Source: Bdellovibrio sp.
Lineage (GTDB): Bacteria > Bdellovibrionota > Bdellovibrionia > Bdellovibrionales > Bdellovibrionaceae
Reading direction: 5' to 3'
Assembly: GCA_014376935.1 (NCBI GenBank)
Contig: JACMQO010000109.1
Location: 1 to 41,301 of the forward strand
DNA: 41,301 nucleotides
Shown here: one piece after another, positions 27,680 to 36,043 of the stretch
How the letters are laid out: every line of letters starts with the position of its first letter
Position numbering within the stretch: position 1 is the first letter of the stretch
Notes under the pieces: generated by a model
The model's database searches: none
Seen by the model: the letters and a program-made list of their open reading frames with translations, nothing else
What the model was told of the DNA's origin: nothing
Position numbers and translations under genes: made by a program

Positions 27680-29110
27680 TTAAAATAGCTCGATGTAAAC
27701 ATTTTCGCTTGAACCTAACTTATTACATATTGAATGATAAGTTCGTCCCGGACCGCAAATATGGGCGGCCATCTTTATTTCTGGAAATCGTTTTAACGCG
27801 ACATCAAACTCTTGGGGGCTGGTCCACACAAAAGCGCCGGGCGATTGAACATCTTTTGAGAGCAGTTCGAATTCTAGCTGATACGTGGCAAATGTTTTCT
27901 TACCCGCGTCAGTCGTCGAATCTAAATGGCTTAAACGTCCCCATGTTAAAGGCGCACTAAAAAAAGGCTGAATGCGTTCGTCTTCTTGTTCGCCCAAAGA
28001 TTCGCTAGAACCATTGACCCAAATACCTTGGGCTGAAAGTTTCTTCCATGTTTCAAGGCCCGCACTCCAAACCGTTCCTGAAAATTTTAAGTCAGCGGGC
28101 CATGCATCGGCTTTCGCTACATATAAGGCGTCTACGCCAGAAACATCTGGAGTCGGCAATGATTTTCGAATAGCTTTAAATTCTAATCTTTGTTTGATCA
28201 ATGAATCTGGAACTTTTTTATTCGGAATCATTTTTTTGCTCGACACCGAACCACCGGCCGGAGTTAAACCTTGCACGATTTCAATTTGACCATAAGGTCT
28301 AGTTAAACAACTCATGCCTAAAGCTAAGTGGCAACCACCGCCATACGATTTTAAAATCTGCCGCTCTTTTTCAGCCGCCACGAATGAATCCGCGCAATTA
28401 ATTTTTTGAACTAAATCAAAAATATCTTTGCGGGTATTCTTAATTTCGACCGCAAGGGCCCCTTGTGCCGCCGCATTCGGATTCAGGGTTAAGGGTAAAA
28501 CCATCCAATCGCAATTTTGTATCGACTCTTGCAGAAAAGATTTGGTTTCGGCAAAACGATCGCCATCTAGCAACCGATCTAATGCCGCCTTAGCTAAGAT
28601 AAGGCCATCGGTATTTGAATCGGCTAACCATTTTCGAATTCGTGTTGGAATATTGCCGCGAATATTTTCGAATTTTAATTCATCTTTTGACCACGGTAGC
28701 GACCAGTCAAAAAAGTTTTTCAAATTATGCATACGTCGCGGTGAAGACGTAAAAATTTGAACGTTTTTTTTACCACGCGATGATTTTTTAAAAAGTAATA
28801 GGTCGCGCTGATCCGCCCGCTTTAAAGTCGCCGCGATCATCGTTTCAGGCGTCATCTCGGTTGGAAGGTCCTTCCAAGAGTGCACAATCATGTCGGTTTT
28901 TTCATTCACCAAATCGTCATAGAAGTCTTTTGTGAAAACGCCTTTTTCGGGCATTTTCCATAACGGATCTTGTTGATTGATGTCACCTAAAGATTCTCTG
29001 AATAAATATTCAACTTCTAAACCGGGCTGTGCCTTTTGCAACGATTCACCGACTTGGTACGCTTGCCAGCGCGCCAATTCACTTTGCCTAGAAGAGATCT
29101 TGATTTTCAC
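27680..29110 (-). CDS. hemC: hydroxymethylbilane synthase (porphobilinogen deaminase) with a ~165-aa C-terminal extension that may be a divergent uroporphyrinogen-III synthase domain
   Basis: 'ISSRQSELARWQAYQV', 'GVFTKDFYDDL', 'VHSWKDLPTE', 'TSSPRRMHNL', 'NIRGNIPTRIRKW', 'GGGCHLALG'. 476 aa versus about 310 for canonical HemC; tail has 'FVWTSPQEFDVAL' and 'ICGPGRTYHSICNKLG'. Confidence 0.88.
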   Translation of the reverse strand: MKIKISSRQSELARWQAYQVGESLQKAQPGLEVEYLFRESLGDINQQDPLWKMPEKGVFTKDFYDDLVNEKTDMIVHSWKDLPTEMTPETMIAATLKRADQRDLLLFKKSSRGKKNVQIFTSSPRRMHNLKNFFDWSLPWSKDELKFENIRGNIPTRIRKWLADSNTDGLILAKAALDRLLDGDRFAETKSFLQESIQNCDWMVLPLTLNPNAAAQGALAVEIKNTRKDIFDLVQKINCADSFVAAEKERQILKSYGGGCHLALGMSCLTRPYGQIEIVQGLTPAGGSVSSKKMIPNKKVPDSLIKQRLEFKAIRKSLPTPDVSGVDALYVAKADAWPADLKFSGTVWSAGLETWKKLSAQGIWVNGSSESLGEQEDERIQPFFSAPLTWGRLSHLDSTTDAGKKTFATYQLEFELLSKDVQSPGAFVWTSPQEFDVALKRFPEIKMAAHICGPGRTYHSICNKLGSSENVYIELF

Positions 29111-30006
29111 AGGTCATCCCATCCAAACGGACGAACATGCGCCCGCTTTTCAGCTTGAGCCTTCCAATCGGCGATCGAGCTATTCGCTTTCTTAATATTC
29201 GACTGAATACTTTCTTGCTGGTTTGCCACGTCAGTCGTGAAATCATCTAAGTGACTGTAAGAGGCTAAATTATTTTTATGCACATACGTTACCGAGTCTT
29301 TGCGGAAATCATAAACTGAAACCGGAGATTCTTTCTGTCTGACTTTAATAAAGATATTTAACTCGTCATGCGATAGCGGCGCCGCCACAACTAAATGTTT
29401 TGCCACAGGGGCATCCGCATTCAAATCTAAAATAGCAGAAGCCGCTGAACCGTATATTGTTTCTTTCACTTTACCAGCGTCCCGACACCAAATGCGGTAC
29501 GCCCATTTTTTTTCAATCCACGGAATCATTTCTTCAACCAATTGACCGGCACCGATAAAATCAATCACGGCACTTGAATCTTTTGTTTCGGTGATCTTTT
29601 TACGAAGAAGTGAACCGTAACTTTGCGATCCTAACCCGTACAAGTTTTCTTCGCGCGTTTTTTTAACGACCGCAAAAATTTGCTGAATTTGTTTATCAAA
29701 CTTATTTTTAAAATCAGAATCTTTTAACGACTGCCACCAATTTTTAAATTGGCCGAAAACTTCAGTCTCGCCAACAAGCGGACTTTTTAAACCGCACAGA
29801 ACTTGAATTAAAAATTCTTCAGCATCTAAGCCAAAATAAATTTCTTCCGTGTTTGTTAAATCAAAATCTAAAACGCGTTGCTCTTCAGAAAAGAAAATTT
29901 GCCTGCGACAAGTCTCCCACATTAAAAATGCGGGTTCTTTCAAAATATCTTTTCCAACACCTGAAGATGATTGAAAAGAATGGTGAATAATTATAAGATC
30001 AGACAT
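29107..30006 (-). CDS. hemA: short, divergent glutamyl-tRNA reductase
   Basis: 'WETCRRQIFF' at the active-site Cys region, 'CGLKSPLVGETEVFGQFKNWW', 'FIGAGQLVEEMIPWI' (nucleotide-binding). Only ~300 aa. Start at the second Met (30006) is more likely than 30012. Confidence 0.82.
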   Translation of the reverse strand: MSDLIIIHHSFQSSSGVGKDILKEPAFLMWETCRRQIFFSEEQRVLDFDLTNTEEIYFGLDAEEFLIQVLCGLKSPLVGETEVFGQFKNWWQSLKDSDFKNKFDKQIQQIFAVVKKTREENLYGLGSQSYGSLLRKKITETKDSSAVIDFIGAGQLVEEMIPWIEKKWAYRIWCRDAGKVKETIYGSAASAILDLNADAPVAKHLVVAAPLSHDELNIFIKVRQKESPVSVYDFRKDSVTYVHKNNLASYSHLDDFTTDVANQQESIQSNIKKANSSIADWKAQAEKRAHVRPFGWDDL

Positions 30007-30037
30007 ACACATAAGTTATCATGTAGTTTTCATTAAA

Positions 30038-30060
30038 GTGTCACAGGTTTGTCATGACAC
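30038..30060. promoter_or_regulatory. inverted repeat in the divergent hemA/hemB intergenic region
   Basis: GTGTCA-N11-TGACAC, with an internal palindrome TGTCATGACA at 30050-30059; followed by GATATAAAA, a possible hemB -10. Confidence 0.4.
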
Positions 30061-30100
30061 GATATAAAAAATTGAACTCAAGTTCTAAAAATGAGGCATA

Positions 30101-31081
30101 ATGTCACAAATTCAGCGCCCACGTCGAAACAGAAAGAACCAAGCCATCCGAGACCTAGTTTCTGAGACCCAAATTCTGACACAAAATCTAATTTACCCGG
30201 TCTTTGTTTGCGAAGGCAACAACACCGAAACCCCGATCAAAGCCATGCCCGGCCAGTCGCGCTGGACCCCCGATTTACTTTCAAAAAAAATCACTGAATG
30301 GAAAAACTTAGGCCTTAATCATTACGCCTTATTTCCACAGATCGAAGAAAGCAAAAAAGATTCACGCGGCACCGAAGCTTTGAACGATAACGGGCTTCTA
30401 CCCGACACGATTAAACGTTTAAAAGACGATCACCCTGAAATAAATATTATTGCCGATGTCGCACTTGATCCATTTTCTTCAGATGGTCACGACGGTGTGG
30501 TTGAAAATGGAAAAATTTTGAATGACGTATCGGTTGAAATTTTATCGCAAATGGCATTAAAGCAAGCGCAGTGGGGAGCCGACTGGGTCGCTCCATCTGA
30601 TATGATGGATGGCCGCATTGGTTCGATTCGAAAATTATTAGATCAACATAATTTCACAGATGTAAATATTTTGGCATACTCGGCTAAATACGCATCTTGC
30701 TTTTATGGACCATTCCGCGATGCCTTGCAGTCAGCACCAAAATTTGGCGATAAAAAAACTTACCAAATGGATCCGCGCAACACGCACGAAGCCTTACGCG
30801 AAACTCTTTTAGATATTGAAGAAGGCGCCGACATGGTCATGGTTAAACCAGGTCTTCCGTACTTAGATGTGATCGCCCGAATTAAAGATATCTCGTCAGT
30901 TCCGGTTGCGGCTTACAACGTCAGCGGCGAATACGCGATGATCAAAGCCGCCGTCGCCATGGGAGTTTTAGACGAAGACAAAGCGATCTATGAAACCATG
31001 ATCGCTTTCCGCAGAGCCGGAGCCAGCGCGATTTTGACGTACTTTGCTCCGCAAATGGCGAAACTACTTCGCCTCAACTAA
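30101..31081 (+). CDS. hemB: delta-aminolevulinic acid dehydratase (porphobilinogen synthase)
   Basis: 'NLIYPVFVCEG', 'DVALDPFSSDGHDGVVENGKILND', 'GADWVAPSDMMDGRIGSIRKLLD', 'ILAYSAKYASCFYGPFRDA', 'MVKPGLPYLDVI', 'AYNVSGEYAMIKAA'. Confidence 0.97.
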   Translation: MSQIQRPRRNRKNQAIRDLVSETQILTQNLIYPVFVCEGNNTETPIKAMPGQSRWTPDLLSKKITEWKNLGLNHYALFPQIEESKKDSRGTEALNDNGLLPDTIKRLKDDHPEINIIADVALDPFSSDGHDGVVENGKILNDVSVEILSQMALKQAQWGADWVAPSDMMDGRIGSIRKLLDQHNFTDVNILAYSAKYASCFYGPFRDALQSAPKFGDKKTYQMDPRNTHEALRETLLDIEEGADMVMVKPGLPYLDVIARIKDISSVPVAAYNVSGEYAMIKAAVAMGVLDEDKAIYETMIAFRRAGASAILTYFAPQMAKLLRLN

Positions 31082-31915
31082 TTTTTTATTCACCATTTCG
31101 ATTAAGGCCTGTCCGCGGGCCGATTTTCTAAATTCAGATTTGTAAATCAAACACATGCGGTCGTGAAATTCGGGCGCATTCTTGACGGGTTGAATGGTAT
31201 CGTCGGTCAATGCTTTGATCACGCGTTCAGGTAAGACGCCGCAGCCAACTCCGCTTATCATTAATTGCGCGATCACTTCTAAACTAGGTGATTCAACGAT
31301 GCGCTTAAAATGAAAATCTTTTTTTTGCATTTTTTTAATGATCTCTTGAGTTTGAAGCAGGCTGGGCTCGACGATCAGAACGTCCGAGTTCAGACAGTTT
31401 TTAGATTTCCATAAGGTTCCGCGGTCTTTAGAAATTTCCTTAATAATTAAATCAGGGTGCGCTACCGGATTTATCACAAAGGCCGCATCTAATTTCTGAC
31501 TGATCACATCTTCGGTCATGTGTCTTGAAAGCCCATGGGCAAAACTAAAATTAATTTCAGGAAACTTATGCAAAAATTCAGAAACAAAATACGGTAACGT
31601 GTACTGGGCTACGGCCGTATGACAACCGAAACGAATCAGCCCTGAAACCTTTTGCACTTCGTTTTGCGCCGACAGCAAAACTTCATCCCATTTTTGAATC
31701 AGCTCGACCGCGTGGTCAGCTAACCGACGACCCGCCTGAGTTAACGTCAGACCTTTTTTACTGCGAATAAACAACTGAGTTTTGGCTTCAAGCTCGATCC
31801 GCTTCAAACAATGGCTTAGGGTCGGTTGTGTAACGCCAAGGCGCTCGGCCGCTCGTGATACGTGTAAAGTTTTTGAAATCTCTAAAAAGTATTTTAGGTC
31901 TGTTTGACTAATCAT
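31064..31915 (-). CDS. LysR-family transcriptional regulator
   Basis: 'DLKYFLEISKTLHVSRAAERLGVTQPTLSHCLKRIELEAKTQLFIRSKKGLTLTQAGRRLADHA'. Confidence 0.95.
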   Translation of the reverse strand: MISQTDLKYFLEISKTLHVSRAAERLGVTQPTLSHCLKRIELEAKTQLFIRSKKGLTLTQAGRRLADHAVELIQKWDEVLLSAQNEVQKVSGLIRFGCHTAVAQYTLPYFVSEFLHKFPEINFSFAHGLSRHMTEDVISQKLDAAFVINPVAHPDLIIKEISKDRGTLWKSKNCLNSDVLIVEPSLLQTQEIIKKMQKKDFHFKRIVESPSLEVIAQLMISGVGCGVLPERVIKALTDDTIQPVKNAPEFHDRMCLIYKSEFRKSARGQALIEMVNKKLVEAK

Positions 31916-32035
31916 GAATATAGCTAATCATAAAGCACGATCTAATTCACTATTGTTATACAAAGAAATGATTTAATTGTAGAATCAGAAATAAGTGGTT
32001 GCAGATTTTGAAAGTTGGACTTAATTAAATAGCCC

Positions 32036-32890
32036 ATGCTTTCTTTGTTTTATATTTTAATTTCAATGCTATCGATTCAGTTCGGAGCCTCATTAGCGAA
32101 ACAACTTTTTCCAATAGCAGGCCCATCAGGCACGACGATGTTGCGTGTCTGCTTAGCTGCGCTTATTCTTCTAATTATCTGGCGACCTTGGAGAATAAAA
32201 TTTACGTCAACACAGATAAAATTATTTACCGGATACGGTATCTGTTTAGGCGCAATGAATATTCTTTTCTATTTGGCGTTAGCACGAATTCCATTAGGAA
32301 TTGCGGTGGCTTTAGAATTTACGGGCCCCTTAGTTTTATCTTTGATCACTTCGAAAAAAGCAATCGATATATTCTGGGCGATTTTAGCCGGCGTAGGAAT
32401 TTATTTAGTTTTGCCCGTGAGCGAAACCAACGCAAACGCATTAGATTTAATAGGAATTCTTTTAGCACTGGCTGCCGGCGTCTTCTGGGCTTTATATATT
32501 ATCTTTGGACAGAACTCCGGAAAAAACACGCACAGCGGTCACGCAACCGCGATCGGAATGACTTTCGCAGCGTTTGTCACGATTCCATTCGGAGTTTATT
32601 TTAATTCGGCCGAAGTATTTCAAATCTCAATTTTACCATTGGGCTTAGCGATAGCTGTGCTTTCAAGCGCGCTACCGTACTCGCTAGAAATGATGGCGAT
32701 GAAAAATATTTCGACAACGACGTTCGGCGTATTGATGAGTCTTGAACCTGCGATTGCCGCACTGATGGGATTTTTATTTTTAAATGAAAACTTAACGGCG
32801 ATTCAAATCGCCGCCATTGCTTGTATCATCGTCGCATCAGTGGGCAGTGCGGCTAGCTTAAAAAACAGGTCAGCCCCCGTTCCAAATTAA
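32036..32890 (+). CDS. EamA/RhtA-family (DMT superfamily) exporter
   Basis: Ten hydrophobic segments; 'ALEFTGPLVLSLI', 'SSALPYSLEMMAMKNISTTTFGVLMSLEPAIAALMGFLFLNE' is typical of RhtA-like exporters. Confidence 0.9.
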   Translation: MLSLFYILISMLSIQFGASLAKQLFPIAGPSGTTMLRVCLAALILLIIWRPWRIKFTSTQIKLFTGYGICLGAMNILFYLALARIPLGIAVALEFTGPLVLSLITSKKAIDIFWAILAGVGIYLVLPVSETNANALDLIGILLALAAGVFWALYIIFGQNSGKNTHSGHATAIGMTFAAFVTIPFGVYFNSAEVFQISILPLGLAIAVLSSALPYSLEMMAMKNISTTTFGVLMSLEPAIAALMGFLFLNENLTAIQIAAIACIIVASVGSAASLKNRSAPVPN

Positions 32891-32892
32891 AA

Positions 32893-33969
32893 TTACCGAC
32901 GACCAACCTTAACGCTTTCGCCACGGCTCCAGCCGAACACGGTCTGTAACTGCGAACGTGACCAATACACTAACGCCACGACACCAAATACGAACATCAC
33001 GATACTTAACCACTGGCCGCGCGTTAAACCAAAAAGTTGGTAACCGATGTGCGCATCAGGCATACGGAACTGTTCGTCTGCGATCCGAACTACGGCGTAA
33101 ATGATCACGAAACTGCCGGCGATAAATCCAGGCTTGTGCGATTTTCTCATTAAGAAAAATAAAATTAAGAACGTAAATAAACCTTCGCCCAAAGCCGCGT
33201 ACAATTGCGACGGGTGACGTGGATCTAAAACCGGAGCAATTAAATCTTTTGCCGCTGCGTCGCCACCTTGAATATCATGAATCACATTATACAAAGTCGC
33301 GTAGACTTGATCACGCGCTTGCAAATTCGTTTTGAACTGACCTAAAAGATCACTCCACTTGGCTGCAGTTACGCCGACTTTTTCAACGACCGGAGTCAGC
33401 GTGCTTAAACGATCAAACTCTTGCGTGGGCCAATTTAAAATATCAGAAGGAAATTTTACTGCTAATGGAAAACTTGGATCAGAAGGTCGGCCGACTAATT
33501 CACCATTGATAAAATTCGCAATACGACCGAAGAAAACTCCGATCGGCCCAGTAACCGCCGCTAGATCTAAAAGATACGTGTAAGAAAGCCCGGCTTTGCG
33601 CGCGTACAAAACGCACGCGATGATGATTCCGATAATACCACCGTGACTGGCCATGCCACCTTCATTAACGGCTAAGACTCCCCAAAATGGAAATGACGGA
33701 CGAAAACTTAAAAATAAACTTGAGTCATAAAATAAACAGTAACCCAAACGACCACCGACTAAAGTTCCAATCGCGGCGTACGTGATAAAGTCTCCGACCA
33801 TAACGGTCGTCATGCCGGCGCGCTGACGCTCTGCAAGCCACGAGATGACTTTGTAGGCACAAATAAAACCCAACATGTACGCAAACCCATACCAGCGAAA
33901 ACCAAACTGATCGCCCCAAAAAGCTGTCTCTGGAAATTTTAGAATAAACGGACTTAAATCATGAACCAT
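32893..33969 (-). CDS. lgt: prolipoprotein diacylglyceryl transferase with an insertion
   Basis: 'RWYGFAYMLGFICAY', 'GGRLGYCLFYD', 'NEGGMASHGGIIGIII', 'GRIANFINGELVGRPSD', 'DPRHPSQLYAALGEG'. ORF start 34167 trimmed to 33969. Confidence 0.94.
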   Translation of the reverse strand: MVHDLSPFILKFPETAFWGDQFGFRWYGFAYMLGFICAYKVISWLAERQRAGMTTVMVGDFITYAAIGTLVGGRLGYCLFYDSSLFLSFRPSFPFWGVLAVNEGGMASHGGIIGIIIACVLYARKAGLSYTYLLDLAAVTGPIGVFFGRIANFINGELVGRPSDPSFPLAVKFPSDILNWPTQEFDRLSTLTPVVEKVGVTAAKWSDLLGQFKTNLQARDQVYATLYNVIHDIQGGDAAAKDLIAPVLDPRHPSQLYAALGEGLFTFLILFFLMRKSHKPGFIAGSFVIIYAVVRIADEQFRMPDAHIGYQLFGLTRGQWLSIVMFVFGVVALVYWSRSQLQTVFGWSRGESVKVGRR

Positions 33970-34068
33970 TTGAAAACCCCTTACGGATAATTTGCTAAAT
34001 GAAAAAACGAAAACAACATGATTATCTTGGCTTGGACATCGAACTTGGTCAATGCTACACCTTAACCT

Positions 34069-34998
34069 ATGACTAAAAAAGTTTCTGATATATTCGACGA
34101 AAGCCAATGGACTGAAATCAAAGGTTTCGACTTCACGGACATCACTTACCACCGCGCAAAAAACCAAGGGACAGTTCGTATCGCCCTAAACCGTCCCGAA
34201 GTGCGCAATGCTTTTAGACCTAAGACGGTCGACGAGCTTTCAATCGCCTTCGAACACGCGCGCATTTCAGCGGACGTCGGCGTCGTTTTATTAACCGGAA
34301 ATGGCCCCTCGCCCAAAGACGGCGGCTGGGCCTTTTGCTCAGGCGGGGACCAACGCATTCGCGGCAAAGACGGCTATAAATACGAAGGTGAAGACAGTAA
34401 CGGAACCGGCACCGACGAAGAAAATAAAGTGAACTTGGCGAAATTGGGCCGCTTACATATTTTAGAAGTGCAGCGCCAAATCAGATTCTTACCCAAAGTT
34501 GTTGTCGCGGTTGTTCCCGGGTGGGCGGTCGGAGGAGGTCACTCACTTCACGTGATCTGCGACATGACGATCGCATCGAAAGAACACGCCGTCTTTAAAC
34601 AGACAGATCCAGACGTGGCCAGTTTCGATTCCGGTTACGGTTCAGCGTACTTAGCCCGCCAAGTCGGACAAAAAAAAGCGCGCGAAATTTTCTTCTTAGG
34701 CCGTAACTACGACGCCCAAACTGCATTCGACATGGGAATGGTCAATGAAGTTGTTACACACAAAGATTTAGAAAAAGTGGCTCTTGAATGGGCGGCCGAG
34801 ATGAATAAAAAATCTCCGACCGCAATGCGCATGCTAAAATTCGGATTCAACATGATCGACGACGGCTTAGTCGGACAACAACTTTTCGCCGGAGAAGCCA
34901 CCCGCCTAGCTTATGGAACAGAAGAAGCCGTTGAAGGGCGCAATTCATTTGTCGAAAAACGCCCGAAAGATTTTAAAAAGTTTCCTTGGCACTACTGA
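34069..34998 (+). CDS. menB: 1,4-dihydroxy-2-naphthoyl-CoA synthase
   Basis: 'IALNRPEVRNAFRPKTVDEL', 'AFCSGGDQRIRGKDGY', 'VVPGWAVGGGHSLHVICDMTIAS', 'FKQTDPDVASFDSGYGSAYLARQVGQKKAREIFFLG', 'EGRNSFVEKRPKDFKKFPW'. Confidence 0.96.
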   Translation: MTKKVSDIFDESQWTEIKGFDFTDITYHRAKNQGTVRIALNRPEVRNAFRPKTVDELSIAFEHARISADVGVVLLTGNGPSPKDGGWAFCSGGDQRIRGKDGYKYEGEDSNGTGTDEENKVNLAKLGRLHILEVQRQIRFLPKVVVAVVPGWAVGGGHSLHVICDMTIASKEHAVFKQTDPDVASFDSGYGSAYLARQVGQKKAREIFFLGRNYDAQTAFDMGMVNEVVTHKDLEKVALEWAAEMNKKSPTAMRMLKFGFNMIDDGLVGQQLFAGEATRLAYGTEEAVEGRNSFVEKRPKDFKKFPWHY

Positions 34999-35040
34999 TA
35001 AAAAGTTCGCTATAAAAACCACACATTTTCTTAATTTGAG

Positions 35041-35078
35041 ACAGGCGATTCGAAAAGCATAATTCAACAATCGCCTGT
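35041..35078 (+). promoter_or_regulatory. 10-bp inverted repeat upstream of the 35093 gene
   Basis: ACAGGCGATT-18 nt-AATCGCCTGT; ends 14 nt before the ATG and lacks an adjacent T run. Confidence 0.5.
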
Positions 35079-35092
35079 GTTAAAATGAAGGT

Positions 35093-35863
35093 ATGAAAAG
35101 CCTACTTTTCTCTGCCATTTTCGCCTTCGCGATCGCTGCTTTTCAACCAGCAGCTTTCGCCGACGACTCCGGTTCAAGCGGCACGAAGCGCTTTAATATT
35201 ACGATGCTGAACAAACGCGCCGAGCAGCGCTCATTGAAACGCTTCACACTAAAAGAATGGATGGAAGGAAACGAGAAGCGAAAAATGATGGACATGTGGC
35301 TTTCATTAAATAGCCCGTCTCCGTATGAATTTAGCGTGGCCGGCAGCTTGAATCAATACACCTTAGATGGCAGCAGCAACAATCAGGTCAGCAAAAAATC
35401 CTACGAAGGATCATTTTCGGCTTACGCCACGGCCGTAGGCCTAACCGGCGAATACCAAAATAACACCGAAGAAAATTACAACGATACGACGGCCCTATTT
35501 AATTTACGCGTCTTCGGAACAAACCTTCAAGATACAAGCTTTACGTTACATTATGGATTAAGAACGCGAACTGAAAATAGCGGTCTGTACCGCCTGAATC
35601 AACAGTTCGCGGCCGCCACTTTACAAGTTTACCTGATTGGTTTCTTCGGCGTACAAAGCCAGTACAGATACTACATGCCCATCACCGAATCCTATTACGG
35701 CGACATCAAACCCAATGATCTAACAATCGGCGCCTTCATCGATTTCGACGCCTTCCGCATTTTCGGCGACTACTACCACGAAAAACAAAACTCGCAACTG
35801 AACGGTACCGAATCCACGATCGACCGCACCGGCACAAAAATCGGCCTAAAAATTTTCTTCTAA
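35093..35863 (+). CDS. hypothetical secreted, probably outer-membrane, protein
   Basis: Signal peptide MKSLLFSAIFAFAIAAFQPAAFA; alternating aromatic/polar strands; C-terminal '...GTKIGLKIFF' ending in Phe. Confidence 0.7.
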   Translation: MKSLLFSAIFAFAIAAFQPAAFADDSGSSGTKRFNITMLNKRAEQRSLKRFTLKEWMEGNEKRKMMDMWLSLNSPSPYEFSVAGSLNQYTLDGSSNNQVSKKSYEGSFSAYATAVGLTGEYQNNTEENYNDTTALFNLRVFGTNLQDTSFTLHYGLRTRTENSGLYRLNQQFAAATLQVYLIGFFGVQSQYRYYMPITESYYGDIKPNDLTIGAFIDFDAFRIFGDYYHEKQNSQLNGTESTIDRTGTKIGLKIFF

Positions 35864-35981
35864 CTACCAAGATAGACAAGTTCACAAGAATTCGAATTTC
35901 GGAGTTCCCCTATCACGATAACGATTTAGCTTTCATCGGGACATTGCCTCTTACATGCATAGAGAAACTTAATATTCATCA

Positions 35982-36025
35982 CCCTCTGAAAGTTAAGACC
36001 CTATACGGTCTTAACTTTCAGAGGG
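35982..36025. promoter_or_regulatory. perfect 19-bp inverted repeat just upstream of the HTH gene
   Basis: CCCTCTGAAAGTTAAGACC-ctatac-GGTCTTAACTTTCAGAGGG, checked base by base; ends 18 nt before ATG 36044. Confidence 0.9.
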
Positions 36026-36043
36026 AAACAAAAGGGTCAATCC

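Noticed and set aside
28428-28760. 110-aa plus-strand ORF opposite hemC
   Set aside because: Antisense of a conserved gene; no RBS or recognisable domain.
27680-29110. Possibility that hemC plus tail or short hemA arises from sequencing frameshifts
   Set aside because: Both frames are clean, with a 4-bp ATGA junction and normal codon usage to the end, so real gene structures are more likely.
32188-32604. 138-aa plus-strand ORF inside the EamA gene
   Set aside because: Out-of-frame Arg/Phe/Tyr-rich translation of a membrane protein gene; no independent support.
33970-34167. N-terminal extension of the lgt ORF (66 aa)
   Set aside because: It is antisense to the menB 5' end and lacks Lgt similarity; the protein begins normally at MVHDLSPF (33969).
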